From contig CAJNDS010001213.1 in NCBI GenBank assembly GCA_905221605.1, forward strand, positions 504,879 to 568,878: a stretch of 64,000 nucleotides of DNA, given 5' to 3'. The stretch is from Symbiodinium natans (lineage: Eukaryota; Sar; Dinophyceae; Suessiales; Symbiodiniaceae). The translations under genes and the position numbers were made by a program. Below the pieces are notes generated by a model. The model had not been told where the DNA came from, made no database searches, and saw only the letters and a program-made list of their open reading frames with translations. Position 1 is the first letter of the stretch; each line of letters opens with the position of its first letter. Below, piece by piece: positions 33,261-45,333 of this stretch.

Positions 33261-36200
33261 TCATTTCTTTGCCTTGCCCTTCCAGCAGTCCTTTTGCCAG
33301 TCCCAAGACGTGCCATGCAGGTCATCCAGCCATCCCATGGCTCCGTAGTTCACATTGAACTTCTCCTCGGGAACCAAAACGACACCCCCCCCCCCCCCCG
33401 CGGCCGCTGCAACGACCTTCATGCACGACGCATTACGACATCCGACGCAGCCCATCATGCACACCAAACTTCGTCACATCGTGCAAAACCCGGCGCAGCC
33501 GAGGTCCAACTGAGCCAGTCCGCTCCAAGAAGTGCAGCCGAGGCACGTGATGAAAGTCATGGAAATTCGGCTGTGCCTCAGCCTCGCGAACTTCAAAGTC
33601 CAAGTCAGCACATGTGGAAAATACATCGAAGCAGCCAGCAGCTTTTTTTGTTGCAAATTTTCGCACCTGCATGGAGAAGAAGTCGATCCAAGGCCATCGG
33701 ATGCCGCAATGGTGCGTCTGTGTGGCCATGACTGCAAAAGCCATCCACACAACCTCGGGAAATCGGCATGTGCATGCTTCGTACCGATCATAAAGCTCAT
33801 TTGATCCCATGGATGGTGGTACAAGGGCGCTGGGGACCGTGCGCCTGTGAAGGCATTGGTCCGAACGGCAACGAGACCGGCTCCAAGTGGCCTCGGCATG
33901 TCCCGGCACCGCATCGACGGCTGCCTGAAAAAATCTGCTTTGACCTGCACACGTTATTGCATTATGATGCTTGTTATTGTCATTATTATCACTAGAAGAA
34001 GCCCAAAAACTTACAGTTTGTCGGCTTCTGCTGCAGGCTTGAATCGGCTTGAATTGAATGCTGTGCTGCACGAAAGGCATACGAACCGTGACTTTGTGCC
34101 GCACATCAAATCCGCCGCGAAGAACTCGACAGGATGACAATAGATCGCTGCTAGGCCCATCGGTGCCTTGCGGGCAGAAGTGGGATAAGAACTCTCAGTT
34201 CTCACTACCCAAACACACTATTGAAGGTGAACTAGACACAGGGCCAAATGAACACATTGAAAGCATTGAGAACATCTATAGTCTATAGTTGTTCTCGAAA
34301 CAGCCTTCAACACTCCATCAGTGCAACAGGCATCACATCACCACATCTCACAAATCGATTTGCAAGGGTCTTGAGGGGCTGAAAAGAGCGGTTGGCAGAT
34401 GCACTACGGAGCACTGCCTGAATGAGGGGTCGCTGAGGTCCAGCCAAAGCTGATGTGACAGTCCGAAAAAACATGAGCAACATGGTCCCTGGCTCGTAAC
34501 GTCTTGACAAGACTGACATGGAGCCCACCTAGCCTTGAACTCGTGGTGGATCTTGTGAATGTGCCTTGGAAAACATACTGAAAGGCGAAGACAATTGCTC
34601 CTGGACTTGTCGCGCACTTGTAGAGAAACTTGTTGGCATGGAAGAGCCAATGCCCGTAGAAGAAGAGCACCTGCGCCATCATGAACATGAACAACTTCCC
34701 ATCTGCGCAGCAGCTACAGCTACAGTGCTGCAGCTGCCCATTGCGGCCCATCGCCTCATTCACGATGACGCCAAACCCTGAACTCGAAGCTGGTCACATG
34801 CGCAAAGGCAGACAAGTATCCCGAATGTCTCGTGCTCTGCCTATGTGTGTGAACATCTCCCACGGACCAGGCAAAGTCTGCGTCACTCCTCAGACGGCAT
34901 GCACGAGAAGAGCTTCGGACATCATGTGCCGCTAGGGAAGTTGAATGGAGGTCAAGTTTATAACAGGATGCTGTCATGCCTTGCTGCACATCATAAAACT
35001 GCTGCTTCGGTAACTCGTTGCCATGCCCACCGGCTTCAATCCAAGATCACCCCATGCAATCGACAATCGGGATACTCCCAGAAGTTATGCGTTTCCTGCA
35101 AGCACCAGCTAAGATGATGCGTGATCGTCGCGCTCCCCGTTTCTCGCTTTGCGCAGTAAATCTTATCGACTTCTCACTGGCTCGAGCTATCGATGTGCTG
35201 GAGATCGTGCCTTGCATGCCTCGCATGGCCATTGAAAGAGGCCCGTCACCACCCATGAAAGCTCGCCAAAATGACAGATCTCAAAAAACAAGGGCCCATC
35301 TCATCCAGCAAACGAAGACCCTGGCTACTCGTGCCGGCACAGTACAAGGCCTGCGAGGCAGCATGTCAAAGAGTTTCTTGAGAACCCAGAAAAAGGCCAT
35401 ACAGATCATGCAGTGTTGAAGGTATGTTGAGTTGAGGTTATATATCTCAAAGGTGCAGACAGTGCAGCATGGTGCAGACAAGGTTCGCAAGCGTTGCCAG
35501 CAAGGCATCAACAAAGTCAGCAGGATGGGCAGCACCTGAGAAGTAACAAACTTGCCAAGCGAGATGCAATGAGACGCATGCGAGACGAAAATGTGCTTCA
35601 TCTTCTGCCAGCTCTCGCAACAGTCATGATCCATGATGTCATCTCCGGAACTGAAAGCTTGATTCCTCCAAAGCTTCAGCTGTCAGCAGCCCCACCGATC
35701 ATCCGTGAAACATGGAAGAACACTTCCGGCCGGCGCACGACGAAACTTGTGGTGGCCAGATTTTTCCTAAGTGATATGACACTTGTCTCTGGCGGCATTG
35801 TGACGCTAAGGCGCCCAACAACATTGACCGGTGTTGCTGAGCAAGGCCTACGCTAACAGCAACTGCCATCGAGCTTCCACAGTGCAGACATCGGCGGCCT
35901 GCTAGAAGGCCTGCCGGACAGAATTCACAGCCGGCATCTTCACGATCTTCATGGGTGTAGCTTGAGCACATGCAATCTCAGGAGTCGCTTCAATGTCTGT
36001 ATGCGGTACTTCTCAACCAGGTGTGGCCACAATGTCTCGACCTTAGCGGTGGCGACTTCAGCAGAAATGCCGAGGCACGGTGCAAGTGCTCAGGCTGGGA
36101 GGTGTGCCACAAGCAGCAAGAGGCCGTTGGTGAAGTATGTCACGACAAACATCGCCTTGATTTGTTCCTATTTACGAGCACCAAAGGTATCGTCTCTCAA

Positions 36201-37003
36201 AAGAAAAGGCATGAAATCAAGCATCGCACTGTGGAAGTCACTGCCGCGGAGGGGAGAGAGTAGAGCGGGGTGCTACACCAGTGCCGACCAGAAGGACACT
36301 GCAAGATTTCACAAGAACTCTGCGAGTCTCACCCACAGAGCCAGCGCCACTGTGACACCCTGGCCAGTGGGATCCACCTGACAAACACTTGGAACCAGCA
36401 TGTGTCAACGCCTTGGTGAGCAGACCGTGTGCTCTGTGCACTCTCAAGGTCCGGGCAGTTGGAATCGCCTCGCATCTCCAGCAAAAGGCGTCTGGACTGA
36501 TGTCAACACGGAGCTGAGTCGTGGACCAACTTCGGCATCAATTCCAAAAGGTGCATCCTAAGCTGGCCAGGGGCCCCATGCCCTGCTGGCAAACGTGCCG
36601 CTGGAGTGAAGTGCGTGCCGAGAAGCCAGAGGCTCTCCGGCGGTGACCAGACCATGAGGCCGGCCAGGAGGATGACCAGTGGGCTGGGCTCAGGGGCCTG
36701 TCCCGAACTCGGGAATCCACGGTGGCAAGAGCACAAAAAAGTGCAAAGGGCCTTGCTGAGCAGCACCAGCAACATCAGCTTGGCGAACCAGCTGCCTTCT
36801 AGAGCCTGCAAGGCGATGCAGCCGTGAAGAAAAAATCTCTTCATGGCAGGTGCACATAGATGCATCCCGCAAGCTTGAAGTCGCAAGAGCCTCGTGCACG
36901 GGCATCAGGAGCTGCTTGATCCGGCCCTCCAGGAGGATGACGCACAGCAGGCTCCCGAGCACCGTGCTGGCCGCGACGACATTGAAGCAAAAGCTCCTGC
37001 AGG
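33261..37003 (-). CDS. Sterol C4-methyl-oxidase-like membrane enzyme, copy B
   Basis: Paralogue of the gene at 26.2-29.5 kb, with the same exon order. Catalytic exons: PGPWEMFTHIG (about 34850), GFGVIVNEAMG (about 34775), KLFMFMMAQVLFFYGHWLFH (about 34690), HIHKIHHEFK (about 34560), APMGLAAIYCHPVEFFAADL (about 34160), VVWMAFAVMATQTHHCGIRW (about 33740), AEAQPNFHDFHH (about 33580), EKFNVNYGAMGWLDDLHGTS (about 33360), ending WKGKAKK with TGA at 33261. The HANKFLYK|HIHKIHHE junction is exact with an intron of about 53 bp. Membrane segments upstream include VLPILLTLLMPCWQRL (35.5 kb), QIKAMFVVTYFTNGLLLLV (36.15 kb), and an open stretch 36886-36503 with PLVILLAGLMVWSPPESLWL. All iron ligands are present, so it is probably active, in the ER membrane, in sterol or lipid hydroxylation. 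The start is not identified. Confidence 0.8.
33386..33401. repeat. Poly-C run in an intron of oxidase copy B
   Basis: A run of 15-16 C followed by GCGGCCGC, just 5' of the last coding exon of copy B (3' splice site TTCCCGAG|GAGAAG). Such homopolymers are prone to length variation and sequencing error. Copy A has no such run here. Confidence 0.7.
36624..37003 (-). repeat. Near-identical patch shared by the two oxidase genes (B side)
   Basis: Partner of 29121-29489. In this copy the frame stays open through SKALCTFLCSCHRGFPSSG, then PLVILLAGLMVWSPPESLWL and on to RMHLLELMPKLVHDS, so B is likely the intact version. The main length difference between copies (11 bp in all) is near 36815-36840. 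Confidence 0.75.
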
Positions 37004-38133
37004 CGCACATTGCGCAATGACAGGATGCTGGCCAATACCGGTTCGGTCCTTCCCATTGAAGGAAACGGAAAACAGCACCGTGTTGTTGGGACAAATCTAG
37101 GCTAATGGGCTGTGTCACTTGCTTGGGCCGATATTAACGGAAGACTGCAGGCTTCCAGAGCTCAAAGAACGAGGACATAATGGGACATTGCCTTTTCTGT
37201 GACTGAGCTTTGAGCCTTGCAATCTCCCATTCCCTGAGGATGGCAGAATTGGCCATCTCTGCAATCGGTCACACGATCTGGCAGATTACAGGCTGAGGGT
37301 GAATCTTGTTGCGAAACAATAGGTGCATACTTTGCATTTCCTGTCCTTGTGAGGCTTGATGCTGAGCCTCGCTCAATCATGCTCAATCCACTCGACTGCC
37401 AGCCACTCATTCAGGCACGCACGCTGAGAACACGGCTGAACTTTCCTCAACACTGGTCAAAGTGCGCCTCTGCAAAGTTCATGTCCAACACGGAGATTCT
37501 CAAAAGCAAATTCTGTCGTGAATGCCTTCCCCAATTCACGTGCCAAACCGTGGAGAACGTCAGACATCGCAATCTGGGCTTTTAGCCAAAACACCCTCTA
37601 CAGACGTGGCCTGGATTCCAGCAGAAATCTCACACGAGCACCATCGGCTCCACCACGTGCAGTTCTCGCCTTATGCAATCATAACGAAGCAACTTCCTGG
37701 AAGCAATGCGTGATATTGTGTGCGTGCACGCCAATGTCGAGGAGTTTCTTGATCTCTGGTGTGCTGATGTGTGTTGCAACCAATCTGCACCCAACTCAAA
37801 CTTTATTTTTCCGAAACGACACTCCAGTTCGCAGGAGAAGAGTCTCACTGAACCTAAGCAGAATGCTCCATGCCAACTTGCTGCATGAGTGTTGAGCCCC
37901 TCACTGTCTGCACACTCGCCTCGGCCTGACCAAGAGAGATGCGGCACAGCTTGCGCAGTTGGGGGGGGTTTCTAAACCTCATCTTGGGGATGTGAGCTCT
38001 ACATGCAAAGAGATGGGATGTGCATGATGCAGGATTGCTATCGCGAAAGAAGAAACACACCGTCAAGGCACTTGATACAACTTTTCCAGACTCCACACTG
38101 GCCTGACTTTTGGTTTATATAGCATATAAACTA

Positions 38134-38974
38134 TCCAACTTTACATCCCTGAGGGGCCAATCCACGCCTCCCGGATCACCTTCTTCTCGGGACCGCGATC
38201 AGTAAGCGCTGGCTCCTGGCCGCGTGCTTGGTGGGCGTGACAGTTGATCACGCTGACTCTCTCTGCCCAGCAACCTGCCTGAGTTTGATCTGTTTGGGAC
38301 GGCAAGCTCAACGGTAAAGCGCGTATCTGACCGCACCTGCTCGCACAAGCGCACTTCCCGCAGGCATAGAGTTTCACAGCTACAGCTGGAGCCGTGCACC
38401 TGCGAGCAAAGTGCTGGTGGCTCAGTGGCGGAGGGACCTCAAATTCAGTCCCTAGGACATGCCTTATGATGGCTTATGATGTGGAGCATTCCCCCCACCC
38501 AAACCCTGTGCTTGTAAGCACCCCACATCGTCGGCGACACTGGTGAATCCCTTGGGCAACACCTGAACTTTCGCCTCAGCACAGTTCTCGAGAGTGACCT
38601 TCACTTCGCGGCTGTTGCTAAACACTGAGCTCCCGCACAAGTGGGCTTGTCCACTGGCTTGTGCTGGACACGCTGGATGAATCCTGGCAGGCATGCCCGC
38701 GACGACAAGGACGTGTGCAATTCACGCATGCACTTTCACGACTAAGTCACTACTACCTTCCTCACTACTACGCTAGCTGTCTAGGCATTCTCGGCCTCGT
38801 CATCGTCGTCCTGATCCTGGTGCACAAGCGGCTTCTCTCTCAGCCGTCAGTGGAGCACGATTGCGCTACGGTTGCCTACATTTGCTTGCTCAGTCGACTT
38901 GCCACTCGCTGGACGCCAGTCTGTGCGGGTCCAGCCAAGGGATGTTCCGAATCACGGGGGCCGCCGCGCTTCGG
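38134..38974. repeat. Segmental tandem duplication, copy 1
   Basis: About 840 bp that match 39781-40663 at roughly 98%. The match starts at CCAACTTTACATCCCTGAGG and stops after CGCGCTTCGGCCT. Differences seen: copy 1 lacks about 47 bp that copy 2 has after CAGCTACAGCTGG; copy 1 has one extra G (CCCGGATCACC against CCCGATCACC) and four extra bases near 38922. The high identity across coding and non-coding parts shows a recent event. Confidence 0.9.
38141..38650 (-). CDS. 3' exons of an unidentified protein, copy 1
   Basis: Minus-strand exons inside the segmental duplication. From 5' to 3': SNSREVKVTLENCAEAKVQV plus LPKGFTSVADDVG (38635-38535, probable GT donor at G|GTGCTTAC); VRSDTRFTVELAVPNRSNSG (about 38335-38275, entered from CGAGCAG|GTGCGG); RVSVINCHAHQARGQEPALT, DRGPEKKVIREAWIGPSGM, stop at 38141. 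The alternating hydrophobic pattern (EVKVTLEN, TRFTVELAV, RVSVINC) suggests a beta-rich domain. An alternative reading keeps the middle exon in another frame (CGQIRALPLSLPSQTD). No family recognised. Confidence 0.45.
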
Positions 38975-39540
38975 CCTGCACATCCGGCATGCATGGTGCT
39001 TTCGCTGTGTCTTGGGGATCTCTTCGGCTTTATGTAGTAACACACCAAACAGGCAGCTGCTTCTGATCGGAAGGCGTGCCTGAGGCTGTGTCCAAGTCGT
39101 GAGCTGGTATCGTGGAGGGCCCTGACCGTTCATCCCCCTAACTGCTCTTTGCATACTGAACGCATCAGCTAACCATCCGGAAGCACTGTCCTCCTGGCCG
39201 ATGTCTGGGAAAAATCCTGTTCTGCATGAAGGCAAGGCGCCCGAATCAGTTTGGGAATCCGGATCAAGCTGCGCGGAGTTCAGTGCAGATTCATTGACAA
39301 CGCCCCGCAGGTGCTGTCCTGCGATGCACTCGGAAGAAATCCTCTGAATCGGGATGACTTTGGCCTGCGCTCGCTCTCCCAAGGCTTGAGCAACCAAAAC
39401 AAAATTCAAAGCCCACGTAGAACTACTGAGTAATGCTAAGTGGACCATCGTGAACCGTGATGGGCCTTCGGCCATGTCGACAATCGCCCAGCCATGATGA
39501 AGCTGGTCCTCTGCAACCTGCCAAAGCCAGGTACTTTTCA
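38781..39540 (-). CDS. Unidentified protein with acidic C-terminus, copy 1
   Basis: A minus-strand frame, 39547-38876, contains protein-like sequence: ALNFVLVAQALGERAQAKVI, RISSECIAGQHLRGVVNESA, LDPDSQTDSGALPSCRTGFF, SGWLADAFSMQ. The likely last exon reads REKPLVHQDQDDDDEAENA with TAG at 38781-38783; it is in the duplicated block and so is shared with copy 2 (stop 40473-40475). The exon joining the two (VIRNIPWLDP region, about 38950-38900) differs between copies because of a 4-base indel. No family recognised. Confidence 0.4.
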
Positions 39541-39689
39541 AGGCCACAATGGAGGAGCATGCAATAGTATAAACAAGCTATAGTAGTGTGCATCTGTTGC
39601 CTCTGCTGCTCCAGGATTCTCTGGCTGTGCGAAGCTGTCGCCCGGCCATGATGCTACCTGCAGTTCTCAATTCCTAGCAGTTTGCCCTG

Positions 39690-40342
39690 TCAAAGCGACA
39701 TGCTCGTCAAGAAACCAGACATCGAACAACAGAACCAATATTCACGGCTGCACCTGTACCAGTTGCACAGCGCATAGGGTCCAACTTTACATCCCTGAGG
39801 GGCCAATCCACGCCTCCCGATCACCTTCTTCTCGGGACCGCGATCACTAAGCGCTGGCTCCTGGCCGCGTGCTTCGTGGGCGTGACAGTTGATCACGCTG
39901 ACTCTCTCTGCCCAGCAACCTGCCTGAGTTTGATCTGTTTGGGACGGCAAGCTCAACGGTAAAGCGCGTATCTGACCGCACCTGCTCGCACAAGCGCACT
40001 TCACGCAAGCATAGAGTTTCACAGCTACAGCTGGCAGCTAGTTGAGTCAGACTTCTGTGTCGCACTGAGAACCCCTGACTGAGCCGTGCACCTGCGAGCA
40101 AAGTGCTGGTGGCTCAGTGGCGGAGGGACCTCAAATTCAGTCCCTAGGACATGCCTTATGATGGCTTATGATGTGGAGCATTCCCCCCACCCAAACCCTG
40201 TGCTTGTAAGCACCCCACATCGTCGGCGACACTGGTGAATCCCTTGGGCAACACCTGAACTTTCGCCTCAGCACAGTTCTCGAGAGTGACCTTCACTTCG
40301 CGGCTGTTGCTAAACACTGAGCTCCCGCACAAGTGGGCTTGT
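39690..40342 (-). CDS. 3' exons of the same unidentified protein, copy 2
   Basis: Same exons as 38141-38650. The one-base deletion in CCCGATCACC changes the end: after DRGPEKKVI the frame no longer reads REAWIGPSGM-stop but runs on as GRRGLAPQGCKVGPYALCN and ends at 39690. If both copies are expressed, their C-termini differ. If the short end is functional, copy 2 is damaged. Confidence 0.45.
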
Positions 40343-40663
40343 CCACTGGCTTGTGCTGGACACGCTGGATGAATCCTGGCAGGCATGCCCGCGACGACAA
40401 GGACGTGTGCAATTCACGCATGCACTTTCACGACTAAGTCACTACTACCTTCCTCACTACTACGCTAGCTGTCTAGGCATTCTCGGCCTCGTCATCGTCG
40501 TCCTGATCCTGGTGCACAAGCGGCTTCTCTCTCAGCCGTCAGTGGAGCACGATTGCGCTACGGTTGCCTACATTTGCTTGCTCAGTCGACTTGCCACTCG
40601 CTGGACGCCAGTGCGGGTCCAGCCAAGGGATGTTCCGAATCACGGGGGCCGCCGCGCTTCGGC
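39781..40663. repeat. Segmental tandem duplication, copy 2
   Basis: Second copy of 38134-38974, in direct orientation with an offset of about 1.65 kb. Flanking sequences on both sides are unrelated between copies, so the event joined the same 3' gene parts to different upstream sequence. Confidence 0.9.
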
Positions 40664-40960
40664 CTTCCCACTTGAGTTTTTGGTAATGGCATTTGCATGG
40701 GAGGCCCCAGCACAGATGGATCCATGCTTCAAGTTTCAGAGCCTTCAGAGCCACCCTGCCTGTCATGTCCTTCAAGCTTTCCGATGTTAAGCACGGGCTG
40801 CCGAAAGCGCCCAAGCTTCGACCGCTAAACCTTGCAAACGAAAGCGCAGCTGAGCAGCTGAGCAGGGCATCGGCAACATCGACAATGAACCCGGGGCGCG
40901 CACGTCAAAGTTGCTGGGTAGCTTCCTCCACCTACACACACGCGAGGCTCGTCATGTCAT
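40473..40960 (-). CDS. Unidentified protein with acidic C-terminus, copy 2
   Basis: Shares the acidic last exon (LVHQDQDDDDEAENA, stop 40473) and the VIRNIPWLDPHWRPASGKST segment with the duplicated block. The sequence upstream of 40663 is unrelated to copy 1 and reads GRVALKALKLEAWIHLCWGL on the minus strand, which may or may not be coding. This copy may therefore be a 5'-truncated or chimeric duplicate. Confidence 0.3.
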
Positions 40961-41301
40961 CAACTTGTTGATGTATTAGCCGCAGGCCAGGCCTGTTGCA
41001 TGGGTCTCGCCGCGTGTCCTCTGCTATGCAGCGTTTTCTATGTTCTGCCACGCTTCGCACGGTCCGTGCTTCGAAAGGACGAGCTTGACAAAGCAGAAAG
41101 CAAAGCCTGTGATGCACTTCGAAGAATTCTCGTCGAACTCGTCGTCCAGATCCTACCATAAACCAGCATTATTTAGAGGTCTCTCTTTCCGCAAGGCGTA
41201 TCAAAGTGGAAGCAATCAGCAGGGAGTGAAAAGGTGACATCCTGAAAAGCTGCTGTGAATTTCCAAGCGCTCGAAGCTGCACGCGGAGCCCTGAGACCGA
41301 G

Positions 41302-42650
41302 TCACGAAAGATAAAGGTTCTGAAAAATCTGTTGATTGAGGTGCATGGTGGGGTCTTCCCATTCCATGGTCAAGCCTCGGAAGCCTTTGAGAAGCCATCG
41401 CTGCTGTTCCAAGCTATTCCATCGCACAGTTGCATTGACCTGATGCCGGGAGGTGACATGCAGGATATCCGACACAGCAGTTGCTATCGCATGACCTCAT
41501 GCCAAAGTCAAGCTACAAAGAAAGAGGTCACAGCCACAGCCCGACTTAGCCCAATGCCTGTGGTCTGTGCAAATGCCATGCACGGCGCTGGGCCCAATTC
41601 CGTTCGGGGCCACGGTATGTGGCGACATTGCTGCTATCAGACTTCAGTAACTCTAGCGACCATGCCCTCAGATTTACCTGGTGCTGCTGACTTCTGACAA
41701 CGACCTGATCGACACAGAGGTGCGTGGTCTGAACTGCATCCTTGTCCCGCCAAGCCCCTCATTGATCATCATTGATCCACTTTAACACAGCCAGACGCAG
41801 ACGTGTTCAAATGCCGACATGCTTGGCAACCTTGCAACATTTTGCAACTCTGCACTGTCAGAGCTTGGAGGCATGCTGCACATGTCACCCAGAACCTTCT
41901 CGTGAAGCTGCAGGATGCCCAGGCTGTCCTACCCGGGATTTCGAAAGTGCCATCGGAGCTTTGCTTCTGATCCGGGAAAGGTCTGCTGCGCATGCGTCCG
42001 AAGATCTCTGCACTTAGCTACGCGATTGCTTCCAACCCGTCGTCTGCCCATGGTCCTGCCCCTGCAAGTGCTCACGTGGTTCCACTCTTGCGAGTGCCTG
42101 GGCTTCCAGCAAAGCCCTGCACAGCCTTCACTCAGCTTCACTCCACAGCACGCAACAGGCCACCTTGCCTGTTTGAGTACCTTCGATGTCGCCGCACTCC
42201 AAGCCCGTGTACGGGGAGAAGGGCGTGACCTGAAGGGTAGCAAGAGATCAGAAACCGGCCTTTCACATGCACATAAGTGCCTTGCTGCCTGCTCAGTTGC
42301 AGCAGCTGAGGTTCGTTAAAGCTTCAATTTCTGAACTTTCACTGCCACTTCAAGCATGTGAGGACATCCGTGAACGCCGGCTAACTCGACAAGGCGTGCA
42401 CCAGATACACATACCGATCTCTTCACTTCTAACGATCGGTCGTGCACGATACCCTGACATGCTCAGATCTAGTGGAGGCATTTGCGTTGATGTGGAAGTT
42501 CGTGTCGAATCACACCCGGATTAAGAGGTGACTTCGAGCTTCAAGGAGCTTCCCAAAATCAGGGAGAGTTCGATCCAAGAGCCGAGCTAAGTGAGTGTCG
42601 TAGATGTTGATCGGCACATGCCCCTTGAACCTGTACAACAGGGCACGGTC
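41302..42650 (-). CDS. Unidentified gene, at least two clear exons
   Basis: The last exon, about 41425-41302, reads NSLEQQRWLLKGFRGLTMEW, EDPTMHLNQQIFQNLYLS, then TGA. A clear upstream exon at about 42660-42525 reads ALLYRFKGHVPINIYDTHLA, RLLDRTLPDFGKLLEARSHL. A possible exon between them is at about 41993-41930 (DQKQSSDGTFEIPG). The helical, hydrophobic-charged balance is convincing, but I recognise no family, and it is not certain that all exons belong to one gene. Confidence 0.45.
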
Positions 42651-43392
42651 CCTATCTGACGACCTTTTTGGACCCTTCGAGAGCTTGTATGGCTTGTGCC
42701 AGCAAACGGACTAGTTGCTTGCAACCTTGCCCTAGCCTCTGCGGTACTGCTCCTGGTATGTCAGCCCGGATCAAGGATGCCTGTCAGATGTTGCCAGCTT
42801 GCTCAGATGTGAGTGATGCCAGTGTTTGACGTCTGGGGAGTCTTCTGAGTAAAGTTATAACCTGGGCTCCCTTTACAAACCCTTGCATACATGTGAGACC
42901 CGGCAGGCATCAAACAGAGGCAGCTGCAGACTGCAGAATACTGCAGCGTTATGTGGAAACTTGTGCCCGGCTCGATGCTTCACATAAAGAGGCCTGGGGC
43001 TCTCCATTGTCGCGATGCAGCACCTCGCACGGTACTCCGCGCGGGCTTGCCGACGATCACACTGCAGCATCCGAAGCCACAACTGCGATCCGTACTCGCG
43101 GTGTTGATCCAGAGACAGGCCCGACCTGATTGCCCCAAGCTACGAGCCAACTCGTACGAACTTTCATGTCATTCTCGTGTCATTCTCGTGTCACTTGCGG
43201 AATCCGACTCGCAGGGCTCCAGCCTTGCTTGGAGCCAGCGGGCTGTCCTCAACCTCTCGATAGAAGGGGTGCGTGGTTCTGGTGTGAACCTGGGCTCAAG
43301 AACAATTGAACACAAAGACAAAGGCAGGGCAAATACTTGCAGCATGAAGTTAACAGGCAGGCATCAGTGGCAACTTTTTGAAGCTTCCAGGC

Positions 43393-43605
43393 TCATCTTC
43401 GTGAAAGCTCTCCAAACGCAGCATAGAAGGCCGCAAGGTCCTCTTCCGTGCGCGGTGCATTCGCGGGCATCCTGCCGTACTCTTGAAGGGGTTCACCTTA
43501 CATACCCTATGTAAACTCCAACAGTTGCCCTCTTTCTGTTGCTCTTGGTGTGCAAAAGCGGCAGTCCCCGAGGGCGCCATTGTCAGCACAACCTGCAGCA
43601 CAATT
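43393..43605 (-). CDS. Unidentified gene, 3' exons
   Basis: Minus-strand exon at about 43605-43500 with LQVVLTMAPSGTAAFAHQEQ, then a last exon about 43495-43393 reading LQEYGRMPANAPRTEEDLAA, FYAAFGELSRR and TGA. The junction is near CACCCCTTCAAG|AGTACG. The gene would continue to higher coordinates, where exons are not clear. No family recognised. Confidence 0.45.
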
Positions 43606-44328
43606 CACTTGCTTCATTTACCAATCTCTCTCGCAGCAAATGTCACTCACTCGTTCCTTCACGAACCATGCATGCTCCGTGGCAGTCTAGCACAAGACCG
43701 GTAAGCCATTCCATCGTGGTGTCCATCACAGTGGCTCTGGCTGAGTTCGCGGGATGGAGTCGGATAGCGGGAATCTTGGGACAGGCAACCAAGACAGGTC
43801 TCAACGATGCATGTGTACGGCGCGATGGCTGGCCGGGTTCTCCCAAGATCGCTCGGAAGGTGAGAGTGAGATGTAAGGCAGCACGGGTGACGAGCTTTAG
43901 GACTTAGGGTTTGACGACAACCAGGCGCAAGGCTGCAGCAGGGCTGCAGATGGCTGCAAACTACGGAAGCAGGGGGCCCTGGATTCCATTTGCTTCCGTC
44001 ATCGAAAGACAACAGAATTCCCTCACGCATTCTCGCCTTGCTTGGTCTTGTCGTGAAAACAAGTGCATAAAGACACCCGTTGATTCAAGCGGAATACTAG
44101 GAAGCCAATGACGCGCGATTTCGCTTGACAATTAACCGACATTGTGGTGCGACCGAGCGTGTCGTTTTTTTGCTCACCTGCGTCTGGAGTCTGGATTCAT
44201 GGCAAACCACAATGAACGGCTAATAGAGTGGAACGGCCGGTGGCTTCGACAAAAGTGAGCCTCCCGAGGTCTTCCATTCTCAACTGTTCCCACTTTTTGC
44301 CATTCCTATGCCGTTCTCATTGTTGGTT

Positions 44329-45333
44329 TCAGGTGTCGAACATCGAACCCAATGCTCTTCCAATGGCTTTTATGCAACAACGCAGCAGGGCCTTTGATGC
44401 CGACGTAGCCGAAGCGGGTGAAACCTTCTCTGGAGCTTCCTTCGACAGGGGCGTCGTGGCACCACCTTGCAGCTTGCAGGTTCTGCGAGGCACTAAAAAA
44501 AGGGGACAGCAGAAAGATGGGCCAAGGATGGAAAAGGGTCTCTCGAGCTTCAGACTGTTGCCGGACACCTGCGCTGGGTCTGTCCGTGAGCTCGGATCGC
44601 ACCGCAACTCGCAGCTAAGGGCCTATCGTCCAGAAACCAGCCTTGTCGAAGAGCTCTTTCTTCTTGTCCTCGTCCATTTTGGACAGGTTTGCTCGACCTG
44701 TGTGCCACGATTAAGAAATCCCAGTAAGGTAACTACCCAAGAAGTTGGTCAAGTGCCGCGCTTCTGAGGCCCGCGAACCAATTTTCGAATTCGCGGCGAA
44801 CCTTCACCTACAGCATCTGCAGAAGAACGTTCATGTTCTAGCTTCCAGCAGAGACTGACACACTCTAACACTCTGGTGGCATCCTGGTTCTGCTCGAGAA
44901 GTCGCTGGATGCCCTCGACGTCGCTCTTGACACGTCGCCTGGCGCGCGACACCCTGCAAGTATACGAGAAGCTGAGTAGCTTAGGCTTGGCGGTCAGAGT
45001 GACGGTCGGGCGGAGCGAGCAGCCAAGGTCCGCACAGCTCGCCAGTCTTCTCGCGATACTGGCTTTTCAGGCGCTCAATCTCTGCTACCTGGGCATCCCA
45101 CAACAGAAGCTGTGCCATCTTGCAGCCTGTTCAATCACTCACAATCCGCATGCCCATATATGGGTCACGGCATGTTGTGTTCATGGGGATGTATGGGAGG
45201 TAGTGAAGCTTCGTCACACTTGGCACGATCTACACTGCACATGAACATAGCCTCGCCTCGGCCAGCTCTTCTGGACCATCCTCAACAGGTGCAGAGTCGT
45301 CATAGCCAGCAGCTGTCATGGCCTCAGCCAAGC
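44329..45333 (-). CDS. Short coiled-coil protein gene, unidentified
   Basis: Exons from 5' to 3': a probable start at about 45324 (MTAAGYDDSAPVEDGPEELA), about 45092-45035 (VAEIERLKSQYREKTGEL), about 44950-44870 (VSRARRRVKSDVEGIQRLLE, QNQDATRVLE), about 44695-44640 (NLSKMDEDKKKELFDKAGFW), and perhaps 44480-44340 (FTRFGYVGIKGPAALLHKSH, WKSIGFDVRHL). The middle exons form an amphipathic, charged helix typical of coiled coils. The protein would be about 170-200 residues. No family recognised. Exon joins were judged by eye. Confidence 0.5.
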
